A DNA stretch of 64,000 nucleotides from Bacillus canaveralius (GCF_002860125.1 NZ_PGVA01000026.1:1-64000), one strand, 5' to 3'. Shown: positions 33,784-43,290, numbered from the stretch's first letter. Translations and numbers: made by a program. Notes: generated by a model not told the origin, from the sequence alone.

Positions 33784-35751
33784 ATGACAAATTTGATCCC
33801 TTCTATGCGTCTGAAAGTGAAAAGGGACACGTTTTTTCTCCCTGATCCAAATAGCAGTGTGTACTTTCGCAACAACTTAAGTTCGTTCCTTATGAAAGGC
33901 AGTTCAATTGATCAGTGGGTTGAGAAGCTGTTACCGATGTTCAACGGGGAGTACACATTGAGGGATTTGACAGACGGTTTGCCTGAGCCATACCGGGATC
34001 GGGTGTATGAGATTGCAGGAGTGCTGTATCGAAACGGGTTTGTTCAGGATGTGAGCCAACACCGCCCGCATCAATTGTCGGACCAGCTTCTAAAAAAGCA
34101 TGCTTCTCAAATTGAATTTGTGGACAGTTTATGCGATTCTGGTGCTTACCGTTTCCAAGCCTATCGTCAGGCCAAAGTGTTGGCAGTTGGCTCTGGTCCT
34201 TTTTTTGTTTCGTTGGTTTCTGCGTTGATTGAATCCGGATTACCCAAATTCCATGTTCTAATCACAGACTCGGTACCAACCAATAGGCGGCGGTTGGAGG
34301 AACTGGCGGTACATGCTCTTAAAACAGACCCCGAGGTCGCGATAGAGGAGGTCACCTTGCATAAAGAGTGTGTGAGTTCATGGCGGGAGATTGTGCAGCC
34401 GTTTGATTCAATTTTGTATGTATCGCAGGAGGGAGATGTTGAGGAACTACGGGTTCTTCATTCGGTTTGCAGGAAAGAGAAGAAGGTGTTACTCCCAGCA
34501 ATATGCCTGCAGCAGGTGGGTCTAGCGGGTCCGGTAGTTCATCCGGACTATGAGGGCTGCTGGGAGTCTGCGTGGCGCCGCATACACCATACCGCATTTT
34601 ATAAAGACCAACAATTATCCGCCTACTCTAACATAGCGGGAGCGATGTTGGCCAATGTGATCGTGTTTGAATTGTTTAAACAGGTTACAGGAACAGTGAA
34701 CGAAGTGGAACAGAAGAATCAATTCTTCCTGCTTGATTTGGATACGATGGAAGGAAATTGGCATTCGTTCATACCTCACCCACTGGTGACAGGACGGATA
34801 TCGGCTGAATGGGTTGAAGATTTCGATATGCGGCTCGAACGGGGCGTCAGCAGAGGTGAGCAGAGTGAATTGCTTCTTTACTTTAACCAGTTGACATCAG
34901 AGGAATCAGGCATTTTCCATATTTGGGGGGAGGAGGACTTAAAGCAGCTGCCGTTGGCTCAGTGCCGCGTTCAGGCAGTCGACCCGTTGTCGAAGGGACC
35001 GGCTGAGCTGTTGCCTAACATAGTCTGTACAGGTCTGACGCATGAGGAGGCACGGCGAGAAGCAGGTCTTGCAGGGATTGAAGCGTATGTGTCACGAATG
35101 GTCGATGTGCTCGTTCCGACTCTAACTCCACTTCAGGAAGTAGAGGTTAGCATGGTAGAACCACAAGAATTTGTCGGCGTCGGAGCGGGGGAAACGTTTG
35201 CGGAAGGCGTTTGCCGCGGGTTGCAAAGGTGTTTGGTCGAGGAGCTGAGCAAGCAACAGGTCAATCAGAAGAAATCTGCCTCCCGCGTGCAGTTGAGTGC
35301 CGTAGAAGATGAACGCTGCCGCTTTTATTTGCAGGCACTGACTACGAAGCAGGGAGCACCGATAATCGGCTTGGGGGAGGAAGTGTCCGGTTTCTCTGTG
35401 GTATGGGTTGGTACGAACGGTCGCTGGTATGGTAGTGTAGGCTTGAATAAAACAATGGCGTTGCGGACTGCGTTACAACAGGCGCTTACGAAGGCACAAA
35501 ACCAAGGGGCTTGCCTCACGACGGAAGCGTTTGAGGTTTCGTCCCTGCTTCTGGAAGAAAGGGTGCCGCTAAACCTAGTAATCCCTGTATGTGAAGAGAC
35601 GGCACAAACCGAGGTCTTGCAGTCCGCCATGGAGACATTGGAACGGAACGGCAAGCGGCTTTTCGTGTTCGAACTACTATTGGAACCATTTTTAAAAGAG
35701 GAACTGGCAGGGGTTTTCGGTGTGTTGTTACGAGAGGAGGAAACCGGGTGA
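33784..35751 (+). CDS. TOMM E1-like/RRE partner protein (thiazole bacteriocin maturation)
   Basis: 655 residues. The N-terminal part (about 1-105) has the winged-helix peptide-recognition layout (RRE) of TOMM partner proteins: a LPDPNSSVYFRNNLSSFLMK strand region, then helices ending in FVQDV. It would bind the precursor leader. A Rossmann-like E1/ThiF segment (AKVLAVGSGPFFVSLVSALI, about 133-152) follows, then a long C-terminal region. Homologous to proteins annotated as putative thiazole-containing bacteriocin maturation protein in the B. cereus group. AAGGAGG precedes the ATG. Its stop overlaps the ycaO start. GC-richer than the core genes around it. Confidence 0.85.
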   Translation: MTNLIPSMRLKVKRDTFFLPDPNSSVYFRNNLSSFLMKGSSIDQWVEKLLPMFNGEYTLRDLTDGLPEPYRDRVYEIAGVLYRNGFVQDVSQHRPHQLSDQLLKKHASQIEFVDSLCDSGAYRFQAYRQAKVLAVGSGPFFVSLVSALIESGLPKFHVLITDSVPTNRRRLEELAVHALKTDPEVAIEEVTLHKECVSSWREIVQPFDSILYVSQEGDVEELRVLHSVCRKEKKVLLPAICLQQVGLAGPVVHPDYEGCWESAWRRIHHTAFYKDQQLSAYSNIAGAMLANVIVFELFKQVTGTVNEVEQKNQFFLLDLDTMEGNWHSFIPHPLVTGRISAEWVEDFDMRLERGVSRGEQSELLLYFNQLTSEESGIFHIWGEEDLKQLPLAQCRVQAVDPLSKGPAELLPNIVCTGLTHEEARREAGLAGIEAYVSRMVDVLVPTLTPLQEVEVSMVEPQEFVGVGAGETFAEGVCRGLQRCLVEELSKQQVNQKKSASRVQLSAVEDERCRFYLQALTTKQGAPIIGLGEEVSGFSVVWVGTNGRWYGSVGLNKTMALRTALQQALTKAQNQGACLTTEAFEVSSLLLEERVPLNLVIPVCEETAQTEVLQSAMETLERNGKRLFVFELLLEPFLKEELAGVFGVLLREEETG

Positions 35752-37691
35752 GTACTGTCGTGGATGTTGTCGGCGAAGGATTGTTGGCGGACCTGGCGTG
35801 CACAGAACTGTCCGCCCAATACCAGGTAGTTCGACATACCGATTTCGAGGCAGGAGTATCAGAAGCGACTGATTTGGTTCTGGTGTTGCACGATGCCTGG
35901 AATCCCTCCGTTCACCAAAAGGCGGAACAGGTGTTGCGACCAACCGGCATCCCTTGGCTGCGAGGCTTCGTTTCGTTTGGCGAGGGCGTGGTCGGGCCTA
36001 TGGTTCACGTTAGTAAGCCGGGGTGCTCCCAGTGTGCGGACATGCGACGTCTCATGGCAGGACGAGAGCGTAAAGAGATGTCGGAGATGCAACAGAAACT
36101 TGCGGCGCAAGGTGGAATGTCGGGTGATGCGTGGGCATCGCGCACGGGACTATTGCAGATGGCATACGTGCTCAAGGCGGAGGTCCAAAGGTTTTTGGAA
36201 GGTGATCAGGCTTACTCGAAAGAACGGGTATGTTTAATCAATCTCAAAACACTGAAGAGTTCATGGCATTCCTTTCTGCCCGACCCGTTGTGTCCGGTTT
36301 GCAGTCAAATACCCGACGATTCACCAACCGCGGCCCGAATTTCGCTGCAACCAAGTCCGAAAATTAGCATCGATAGTTACCGCTGCCGGTCGATGAATGA
36401 TCTGAGTAAAGTTCTAGTCAAAGACTATCTGGATAATCGGACTGGCTTTTTGAATGGGAAAATGTATGACCTGGTGCCGCCATTTGCCGATGTAAGTGTT
36501 AATCTGCCGTTGTTCATGGGGGACGAGGGAGCAGCAGGCCGGACTCATTCATACGCGGTAAGTGAGTCGACTGCCATTTTGGAGGGTTTGGAGCGATACT
36601 GCGGTCTGGCACCCCGTGGCAAACGGACAGTAGTTCATGACAGTTTCCGCAATCTGAAAGATCAAGCGCTCAATCCTATCATGGTAGGAGTACACGCAAA
36701 GGAACATTATGCGCAGCCTGGTTTTCCGTTCAAACCGTTTAATCCTGATCACTCAATCAATTGGGTATGGGGATACTCGTTTTTGCAGGAGCGTCCGATT
36801 CTGGTTCCTGAGTTGCTTGCCTATTACAGCCTGGGCTGCGGTCAGGGATTTGTCTATGAAACTTCCAACGGATGCGCGTTAGGCGGAAGTTTGGAGGAGG
36901 CCATTTTCCATGGTATTTTGGAAGTGGTTGAGCGAGATTCGTTCCTCATGACTTGGTACGCGCAGCTGACCCTCCCGCGTCTTGACCCTAATTCCGCCAA
37001 CGACCAAGAATTGCAGTTGATGGTTGACCGTGTGCGGGCGGTGGCAGGATATGACCTTTATTTGTTTAACTCTACGATGGAGAACGGAATTCCAAGCGTT
37101 TTGGCGTTGGCGAAAAACAGGAAGCAAAAGGGATTGAATCTTATCTGTGCGGCCGGAGCTCATCTGGACCCGGTCCGGGCAGTGAAAAGCGCGGTTCATG
37201 AGTTGGCGGGCATGATGATGACACTTGACGAGAAATTTGAGGCGAACCAGGAGGAGTATGTGCGAATGTTGAACGATTCTTCCCTGGTGCAACAGATGGA
37301 TGACCATGGCATGCTGTACGGTTTGCCACAAGCGCAAGAGCGCCTGCAGTTTTTGCTGGACGATAATCGTCCGTTGCAAACGTTTGAGAAGGAATTCAAG
37401 TTGAAGGCGAGGCATGCAGACCTGACTGATGATCTTCAGGACATTCTTCAGGAGTTTCGCCGATTGAACCTTGATGTGATTGTGGTGAATCAGACGACAC
37501 CGGAAACCATACGGAACGGATTGTATTGCGTGAAAGTGCTGATTCCGGGGATGTTGCCGATGACATTTGGACATCACCTTACTCGCGTCACAGGGCTGGA
37601 GAGGGTACTGCGGGTACCAATGGAACTCGGATATACGAAAAAACCGCTGAAACTTGAACAGCTTAATCAACATCCACACCCGTTTCCATAA
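35748..37691 (+). CDS. YcaO-domain TOMM cyclodehydratase (SagD-type)
   Basis: 647 residues. Uses ATP to phosphorylate backbone amides and cyclise Cys (or Ser/Thr) side chains of the precursor to azolines. The N-terminal third is an E1-like remnant with two CxxC pairs (Cys93/Cys96 and Cys182/Cys185) expected to hold zinc. The C-terminal YcaO domain (about 205-647) has the ATP/Mg signatures ESTAILEGLERYCG and EEAIFHGILEVVERD. It ends PHPFP, the PxPxP tail that is diagnostic for azoline-forming YcaO proteins. The GTG start overlaps the preceding stop (GTGA), with GAGGAGG upstream. Confidence 0.92.
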   Translation: MSTVVDVVGEGLLADLACTELSAQYQVVRHTDFEAGVSEATDLVLVLHDAWNPSVHQKAEQVLRPTGIPWLRGFVSFGEGVVGPMVHVSKPGCSQCADMRRLMAGRERKEMSEMQQKLAAQGGMSGDAWASRTGLLQMAYVLKAEVQRFLEGDQAYSKERVCLINLKTLKSSWHSFLPDPLCPVCSQIPDDSPTAARISLQPSPKISIDSYRCRSMNDLSKVLVKDYLDNRTGFLNGKMYDLVPPFADVSVNLPLFMGDEGAAGRTHSYAVSESTAILEGLERYCGLAPRGKRTVVHDSFRNLKDQALNPIMVGVHAKEHYAQPGFPFKPFNPDHSINWVWGYSFLQERPILVPELLAYYSLGCGQGFVYETSNGCALGGSLEEAIFHGILEVVERDSFLMTWYAQLTLPRLDPNSANDQELQLMVDRVRAVAGYDLYLFNSTMENGIPSVLALAKNRKQKGLNLICAAGAHLDPVRAVKSAVHELAGMMMTLDEKFEANQEEYVRMLNDSSLVQQMDDHGMLYGLPQAQERLQFLLDDNRPLQTFEKEFKLKARHADLTDDLQDILQEFRRLNLDVIVVNQTTPETIRNGLYCVKVLIPGMLPMTFGHHLTRVTGLERVLRVPMELGYTKKPLKLEQLNQHPHPFP

Positions 37692-37713
37692 GCGGTGATT
37701 AGGAGGTAGGGGG

Positions 37714-39291
37714 ATGAGTTTAGAGGCATTTCTGCACAATCTACATTTTGACATTGACAAGGTAAGTCCACCGGATTGGGAAGTGGATTGGGAAGACGCA
37801 CCGCTTGCGTATAAGCTCTATCGTGGCTTGCCTGTGGTTCCGTTTTCTCTGGAAGTACCGCTGACGCTTGAAGGATGGGAATCGCCTGCAAAGCCTGACA
37901 CTCGCAGAATCGGTGATTTTCTTTGGTATGTATTCGGACTTACTCAATTATCACAGTCAGTCTTTACCTTGGATTCCACAGAAAAAACTGCGGGCCTAAT
38001 GCAGTCGTATCGGCGCTTTGCTCCTTCCGGTGGAGCGTTGTATCCAAACGAATTGTACGTGTATCTGAAGATGGAGGATTTGCCTGCCGGGGTGTACCAT
38101 TATGATGTGGCACACCACCGCTTGGTGTTGTTGCGAGAAGGCAATTTAGATTCATATATAGCCCGGGCTCTTGGTAATCGCTGTGATTTGTCCGCTTGTT
38201 TCGGTGCTGTTTTTGTATCGACAATGTTTTGGAAAAATTTCTTTAAATACAATAACTTGGCCTACCGTCTGCAAGGGTTGGATGCTGGTGTGCTGATCGG
38301 ACAGCTGCTGGAAGTGGCGAAACGGTTTGGTTTCGCATCGGGGGTGTACTTCCAATTTCTTGATCGGGCCATCAACCATCTGCTTGGGCTATCCGAGCAG
38401 GATGAGAGCGTGTATGCGGTTATCCCGCTATCGGTGGAACCTACGATCTGGTCTTCTAGCGGGAGGGACAAAGACGTGATCGTCTCTGCCGCCGAATTGT
38501 GTCGAGAGATGACAGCGATTCAGCATAATCTCTACGTCCGGTCACAGAGGGTCATAGAGTATCCGATGTTAACTAAGATGAATGAAGCGTCCATGCTGGA
38601 GTCAACGCAATCGTTTAGGGAGATCAAAGCGAAGGAGAGTATGAATTGTGAGGATCAAGCGATAGCCCTGCCTTACGTGAAGCGGTTGCCGTATGATCTC
38701 GCGTCGGTCTGCCGACAGCGGTATTCACCGGATATGGATTTCGTTTTGGGAAAGGTAAGTCAACCGCAACTGGCCGCTCTGCTACAGGAGGCGACGGCTT
38801 CCTTCTTGTATCGAAATGATTTGGATGGAGCACATAAGAAGCACGAGTCCCGTGTCTCACTGTATGGCTGTTTGTATAATGTTGAAGGCATTCCGGATGG
38901 TGCTTATCGTTATGACAGCGATGCTCATGTGTTACGACAGGTACATCCCGGAGATCATCGACTTCGGTTGCAATATGGATTGTCTCTAGATAATGTAAAT
39001 TTATTCCAAGTACCACTTTGCCTACATGTGGCAGGAGACAAGGATCACTTCAAAACGGCACTGGGGTACAGAGGATATCGGATTCAACAAATGGAAGCAG
39101 GTATGCTCGTGCAACGATTACTGTTAGCAGCGTCAGCCATCGGGATGGGGGGGCACCCACTCCTTGGGTTTGATGCCAACTTGAGTGATGAGATATACAA
39201 AATGGATCCACAAGGCAAAACCAGCCTAATCCAAATCCCGACAGGCCTCTATCGACATCGACCTTGGTTGAAGGGGAGTTTGCATGGCTAA
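37714..39291 (+). CDS. SagB-type azoline dehydrogenase (nitroreductase fold, duplicated)
   Basis: 525 residues. Flavin enzyme that oxidises thiazolines/oxazolines to thiazoles/oxazoles. The N-terminal half has SYRRFAPSGGALYPNELYVY at 98-117, the SagB FMN/substrate loop. The C-terminal half (about 330-525) repeats the fold, but its counterpart loop is degenerate (ESRVSLYGCLYNVEG), so one half is probably catalytic and the other structural. Long two-domain forms are usual in heterocycloanthracin clusters. GGAGG is ten bases before the ATG. Last gene of the cluster. No exporter, leader protease or immunity gene follows. Confidence 0.88.
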   Translation: MSLEAFLHNLHFDIDKVSPPDWEVDWEDAPLAYKLYRGLPVVPFSLEVPLTLEGWESPAKPDTRRIGDFLWYVFGLTQLSQSVFTLDSTEKTAGLMQSYRRFAPSGGALYPNELYVYLKMEDLPAGVYHYDVAHHRLVLLREGNLDSYIARALGNRCDLSACFGAVFVSTMFWKNFFKYNNLAYRLQGLDAGVLIGQLLEVAKRFGFASGVYFQFLDRAINHLLGLSEQDESVYAVIPLSVEPTIWSSSGRDKDVIVSAAELCREMTAIQHNLYVRSQRVIEYPMLTKMNEASMLESTQSFREIKAKESMNCEDQAIALPYVKRLPYDLASVCRQRYSPDMDFVLGKVSQPQLAALLQEATASFLYRNDLDGAHKKHESRVSLYGCLYNVEGIPDGAYRYDSDAHVLRQVHPGDHRLRLQYGLSLDNVNLFQVPLCLHVAGDKDHFKTALGYRGYRIQQMEAGMLVQRLLLAASAIGMGGHPLLGFDANLSDEIYKMDPQGKTSLIQIPTGLYRHRPWLKGSLHG

Positions 39292-39489
39292 GTAAGGCAA
39301 GAATGAGAACTTTGGAGCAGTTGCGAGTAAATTCGTTATTCAACTTTTGCAGTTTAAAAATTAGCACTAAACCTTGACTGATCAAATGAAAACACTTCCT
39401 GTCCTCGTAACACCTTTTGATAAACAATTAGAGGCTATCGTATATAAAGAACATATAACTTTATTTGAGTTAATAATTTAGACATAAAA

Positions 39490-39520
39490 AGGGTAGTCTT
39501 TCCGTGGAAAGGCTATCCTT
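39490..39520. terminator. Hairpin downstream of the TOMM operon
   Basis: GGGTAG-CTTTCC (39491-39503) pairs with GGAAAG-CTATCC (39506-39518) around a two-base loop. The T run needed for termination is clear only on the minus strand. On the plus strand it may stabilise or weakly end the TOMM transcript. Confidence 0.5.
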
Positions 39521-39566
39521 ACTGTCATATTATCGAGATCAATTTGCTGGCCAACTAAGGTCCTAA

Positions 39567-39803
<237 letters not shown>

Positions 39804-39822
39804 CCAATTAGGAGAGATAATC

Positions 39823-40194
39823 ATGTGGAAAAAAATTGACGGACGATTAGTTGCGACAAGAGATGAATCCAGGGTCAAATTTAGAACTAACGTGAGCAAA
39901 TCTATTATTGATCAATTAAATAAAGCTGCAGCAGAATATGATACTCATGTTAATTACCTAATCGAAAATGGTCTGAAGAAAGTTTTGTCTGAAGGAGTTA
40001 TAACATACAATAAAGAAACCAGGCCTAAAGATCGTATTCAATATAAAACTACATACGACAAAGAACTGTTGGAGAAAGTTAAAGAGTTTGCAAAGGAGCA
40101 CAATTTGTTTATTAATGACGTTATTGAATATAGCGTTAAATTTATTGATGTTGAAAATCTCAAACATAGTGGATATAAACACAGAATAGAGTAG
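39823..40194 (+). CDS. Conserved small protein, possible ribbon-helix-helix type
   Basis: 123 residues, Lys-rich, with AGGAGAG before the ATG. The N-terminal part (RVKFRTNVSKSIIDQLNKAA, then EYDTHVNYLIENGL) has the strand-helix-helix spacing of MetJ/Arc-like DNA-binding proteins. A similar strand-helix pattern repeats in the C-terminal half (QYKTTYDKELLEKVKEFAKE, then VIEYSV). It may therefore contain two such units in one chain. I recall similar uncharacterised proteins in Bacillus genomes. Monocistronic in an AT-rich region. Confidence 0.6.
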   Translation: MWKKIDGRLVATRDESRVKFRTNVSKSIIDQLNKAAAEYDTHVNYLIENGLKKVLSEGVITYNKETRPKDRIQYKTTYDKELLEKVKEFAKEHNLFINDVIEYSVKFIDVENLKHSGYKHRIE

Positions 40195-40476
40195 ACTGTT
40201 TTTCATATTTCAAACAACGCCCCCAACATAATATATATTATAGGTAGTTCTATAAATTATTAATTTCATATCTCAAATACCAAGTATACTCATAATAATG
40301 AGACGAAAAAGAAAATTTCATTAATTTAGATCACTACCGAATTCTAATCTTAAATAACCTATATTCCGTTATACGCATTCAACCTATTAAATTTTAAACA
40401 GATAAAATAAATGTTAGCTCACTAGCTATGTGCAGAATCCAACTGATGCATTAAAACTAATCAACCAGGTTTGTGT

Positions 40477-40617
40477 ATGTATTATCTTAAAAAGCTATTA
40501 GCAACAATCGTGATTTTTATGATTGTTGCCCCATTTCCACCCTCCCTGAACGCTATTAGTTTACATAATATAATTATGGGATCGTATATCTTTAAACTCC
40601 TTCTAACTGATCATTAA
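40477..40617 (+). CDS. Possible 46-residue secreted peptide or truncated exported protein
   Basis: The frame encodes a signal-peptide-like start (MYYLKKLLATIVIFMIVAPF) followed by PPSLNA, a plausible signal peptidase site, then 20 more residues before TAA. AGG lies about ten bases upstream. Part of it coincides with a 9-bp inverted repeat (GCAACAATC, 40501-40509; GATTGTTGC, 40521-40529). It may be the surviving 5' end of an exported protein gene. The remainder of the 640-base gap 40195-40840 is AT-rich with nothing else that I can name. Confidence 0.35.
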   Translation: MYYLKKLLATIVIFMIVAPFPPSLNAISLHNIIMGSYIFKLLLTDH

Positions 40618-40843
40618 ATTAAATGACTATACTCCAGTGTTCTGCAGGCACGCCTCCCACTTGTTTCTCTGCTAACGTTTTCATTATAAGTGTAAAAAAA
40701 AAATAGTCCCAAGCTAGATTTAACTCGGAACCCTTCTCTCCATGGTCAGACATCAAAATTCGACTTAATTAGGACTTTGGACATTATGCTTAAAACTGTT
40801 TGCTCTTATAAAGGTTAAAGACTCGATAAAGCTATAACTGCCT

Positions 40844-42205
40844 TTAGTTGATCAGCGCCTGGAGCGGTGCGGGAATTCGTCCGGCGCGACGGATTAATTT
40901 TTCCGAGCTGTATGGATTTACACCCATTACTGGAGCACGGCCGAGCAGTCCCCCAAACTCAACAATGTCACCTTCTTGCTTACCTGGAACAGGAATAACA
41001 CGTACAGCTGTTGTTTTCTTGTTAATCATCCCGATTGCTGCTTCATCGGCAATAAGTGCTGACAAAGTGGCCGGCGTTACATCACCGGTCAGGGCAATCA
41101 TGTCGAGACCTACTGAGCACACGCATGTCATTGCTTCCAGCTTGGATAGAGTTAAGGCGTTGTCGATAATTCCGCGAATCATTCCATTGTCTTCACTGAC
41201 CGGAATAAATGCTCCGCTCAACCCGCCTACATATGAACTTGCCATTGCACCTCCCTTTTTCACTGCATCATTCATAAGTGCGAGGGCTGCGATCGTTCCG
41301 TGGGTGCCAACTCGTTCAAGCCCGATTTCTTCGAGAATTTCGGCTACGCTGTCATTCATCGCATTCGTTGGCGCAAGTGACAAATCCATGATTCCAAACG
41401 GAATGCCAAGGCGTTCTGCTACGACCCTTCCGATCAATTCACCAGCGCGCGTGACTTTAAACGCCGTTTTTTTGATAATATCCGATACTTCCCCAAGATC
41501 GGCGTCCGGATGTCGCTTTAATGCACTTAAGACAACGCCGGGCCCACTAACACCTACATTAATGACCGCCTCTCCTTCACCGGCACCATGAAAAGCACCT
41601 GCCATGAAAGGGTTATCCTCAACTGGATTGCAGAAAACAACAAGCTTTGCGCAGGCCAGACCATTTTGGTCCTTTGTTCTTTCTGCAGCTTCTTTAATGA
41701 TCAAGCCCATTTGCCGGACCGCATCCATATTAATGCCGGTTCTTGTCGTAGCCACCGAAACGGATGCGCATACCCTTTCCGTTACGCTTAACGCTTCTGG
41801 AAGCGCATCAAGCAATGTTTGGTCGCCCTTTGTGATTCCTTTATGTACAAGTGCTGAAAAGCCGCCGATAAAATCTACTCTAAGGTCAGCAGCAGCTTTA
41901 TCAAGGGTCCTCGCAAGTTCGACTGCTTGTTCTTTCGTTGCATTTCCAAGTATTTCAGCGATTGGAGTAATAGATATCCGTTTATTTATGATTGGGATTC
42001 CAAATTCCTTTTCGACTTGGTCAGCAACTTCCTTTAACCGTCCTGCATAGCTGACTATTTTGTCATAAACCTTCGTATTCATTTGTTGAAAATCAGAATC
42101 TGAACAGTCATGCAGGCTAATCCCCATTGTGACAGTACGGATATCTAAATTTTCCATCTCAATCATGCGCATTGTTTCCATCATTTCATCAATTGCTATG
42201 TTCAT
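40844..42205 (-). CDS. PFL-family protein (UPF0210/DUF711)
   Basis: 453 residues from the ATG at 42205, preceded by AAGGAG; the upstream in-frame extension overlaps the ACT gene spacer. The family fold resembles glycyl-radical (pyruvate formate-lyase-like) barrels but lacks the C-terminal glycyl loop, and its reaction is unknown. Landmarks visible here are [18 protein letters not shown], the [20 protein letters not shown] stretch and [16 protein letters not shown]. It always pairs with an ACT-domain gene in Firmicutes that I know of, as it does here. The pair is preceded by a glycine riboswitch. Confidence 0.88.
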   Translation of the reverse strand: MNIAIDEMMETMRMIEMENLDIRTVTMGISLHDCSDSDFQQMNTKVYDKIVSYAGRLKEVADQVEKEFGIPIINKRISITPIAEILGNATKEQAVELARTLDKAAADLRVDFIGGFSALVHKGITKGDQTLLDALPEALSVTERVCASVSVATTRTGINMDAVRQMGLIIKEAAERTKDQNGLACAKLVVFCNPVEDNPFMAGAFHGAGEGEAVINVGVSGPGVVLSALKRHPDADLGEVSDIIKKTAFKVTRAGELIGRVVAERLGIPFGIMDLSLAPTNAMNDSVAEILEEIGLERVGTHGTIAALALMNDAVKKGGAMASSYVGGLSGAFIPVSEDNGMIRGIIDNALTLSKLEAMTCVCSVGLDMIALTGDVTPATLSALIADEAAIGMINKKTTAVRVIPVPGKQEGDIVEFGGLLGRAPVMGVNPYSSEKLIRRAGRIPAPLQALIN

Positions 42206-42221
42206 TTTTTCACACTCCTTC

Positions 42222-42491
42222 TCACACTCGATGCATCGCCTGAAAAATTTCTTCAAGCTGGATATTAATTTTCAGGGAGAGGTTATCTCCGATCTTGCTA
42301 AGTTGCTCTTGCAAACGATCCAGATTACCGGTTCCATTTACATCAACGATCATCATCATCGTGAAGAAATCCTGCAAAATCGTTTGGCTAATATCAAGAA
42401 TATTGATTTCATTTTCCGATAAAACCGTGGTCACTTTAGCGATTATTCCCACCTGGTCTTTTCCCACAACACTTACTACTGCACGTCTCAT
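42222..42491 (-). CDS. ACT-domain protein (UPF0237)
   Basis: 89 residues: one complete ACT domain ([20 protein letters not shown], then the [20 protein letters not shown] strand), a fold that binds small amino acids such as serine or glycine. Second ligand-sensing element of the locus after the riboswitch in its leader. It lies 16 bases upstream of the PFL-family gene, and the two form the operon. It probably regulates its partner allosterically; this is inference from the family. Confidence 0.9.
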   Translation of the reverse strand: MRRAVVSVVGKDQVGIIAKVTTVLSENEINILDISQTILQDFFTMMMIVDVNGTGNLDRLQEQLSKIGDNLSLKINIQLEEIFQAMHRV

Positions 42492-42522
42492 CCTGACAGC
42501 TCCTCAAAAAGTTTTAGAAAAT

Positions 42523-42550
42523 AAAAAAGAGACTGGATTTATCCAATCTC
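42523..42550 (-). terminator. Riboswitch-controlled terminator
   Basis: On the minus strand GAGATTGGAT (42541-42550) pairs with ATCCAGTCTC (42529-42538), followed by a six-T run (42523-42528). The 5' arm GAGATTG is exactly complementary to CAATCTC inside the aptamer, giving an alternative pairing. Confidence 0.85.
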
Positions 42551-42587
42551 GGCAAAAAGTAGAATAACCTACATGATGAACCATAAG

Positions 42588-42660
42588 TTACTCTTCCGTC
42601 CTTTTGCCTGAGATTGTGAATCCTTCGGCGCCGCATCAGCGGTCTCTCCAGAAGATGCTC
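42588..42660 (-). promoter_or_regulatory. Glycine riboswitch aptamer (gcvT-type, single)
   Basis: The minus strand carries the glycine aptamer core in order: CTTCTGGAGAGACC, GCGCCGAAGG and CTCAGGCAAAAGGAC, with closing GGAAGAG complementary to the start. Only one aptamer is seen, followed by the terminator. It controls the ACT/PFL operon. Confidence 0.88.
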
Positions 42661-42712
42661 CCGTTATAGTTTTATCCATAACGATCGTCGCTTGTTATTA
42701 AATAATAAAATG

Positions 42713-42741
42713 ATTATAACAATACAAAAATATAAGATCAA
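42713..42741 (-). promoter_or_regulatory. Promoter of the riboswitch-ACT-PFL operon
   Basis: On the minus strand TTGATC (42736-42741) is separated by 17 bases from a perfect TATAAT (42713-42718). Confidence 0.75.
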
Positions 42742-42783
42742 GACGATTGTTTGAAAAAGCAAACTCATCTATTAGTAAAGGCA

Positions 42784-42812
42784 TGATAAAACACAGGTAT
42801 AAACCTGTGTTT
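42784..42812 (-). terminator. Terminator of the staygreen gene
   Basis: AAACACAGGT (42789-42798) pairs perfectly with ACCTGTGTTT (42803-42812); the stem overlaps the last codon and stop. A short T tract follows on the minus strand. Confidence 0.65.
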
Positions 42813-43290
42813 AAGAGACGGTTTTCTTCAATGCGACATTTAAATATTGTCTTGGTGTTCCTTGGTACACGATCTTATTGAATTGCGGATATACCGATTC
42901 AAATTGGATATAGATCGGTGAGTCTAAAAGCCATGGATAATAGGTGAAAAATGCCTGGTCCCCGTAAGTGATTGCGGTTAGCGCCAGCTCTAGTTCACGC
43001 TGGAAAATTAAAAATCTCACCTGTGAATATTTCTCATCAAAGTCACCATTGCTTATATACACTCTGCCAAAGAGAATATACTGTCCAGATTTAGGTTTCC
43101 ACTCAGCAAACACTTCATCGCGCTGCTTCGAGTTAACGGCATCTAAATCGAAATGACAGCCTATTTTTAAGAGGAATTCTCCGTTCGTGTCAGAATGGGT
43201 AAGCGTGTATTTTCTGTTGTCCACTGGCCCAAACTGAGTGGCTGGGGCTTTTATGTCGGTGGACAGCTTAGCAGGATCAAACTTATTCAT
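42811..43290 (-). CDS. Staygreen-family protein
   Basis: 159 residues. The layout RKYTLTHSDTNGEFLLKIGC, then VFAEWKPKSGQYILFGRVYI, then RELELALTAITYGDQAFF followed by a PIYIQFESVYPQFNK motif matches the staygreen family. Plant members remove magnesium from chlorophyll; the role in non-photosynthetic Bacillaceae is unknown. No signal peptide. A GGGGG-containing ribosome site lies upstream of the ATG. Monocistronic between two terminators. Confidence 0.8.
   Translation of the reverse strand: MNKFDPAKLSTDIKAPATQFGPVDNRKYTLTHSDTNGEFLLKIGCHFDLDAVNSKQRDEVFAEWKPKSGQYILFGRVYISNGDFDEKYSQVRFLIFQRELELALTAITYGDQAFFTYYPWLLDSPIYIQFESVYPQFNKIVYQGTPRQYLNVALKKTVS

Noticed and set aside
35325..39427. Several long minus-strand frames opposite the TOMM enzymes
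   Set aside because: They mirror the coding strand, have biased His/Arg/Pro-rich products, no ribosome sites, and the plus-strand genes have clear families.
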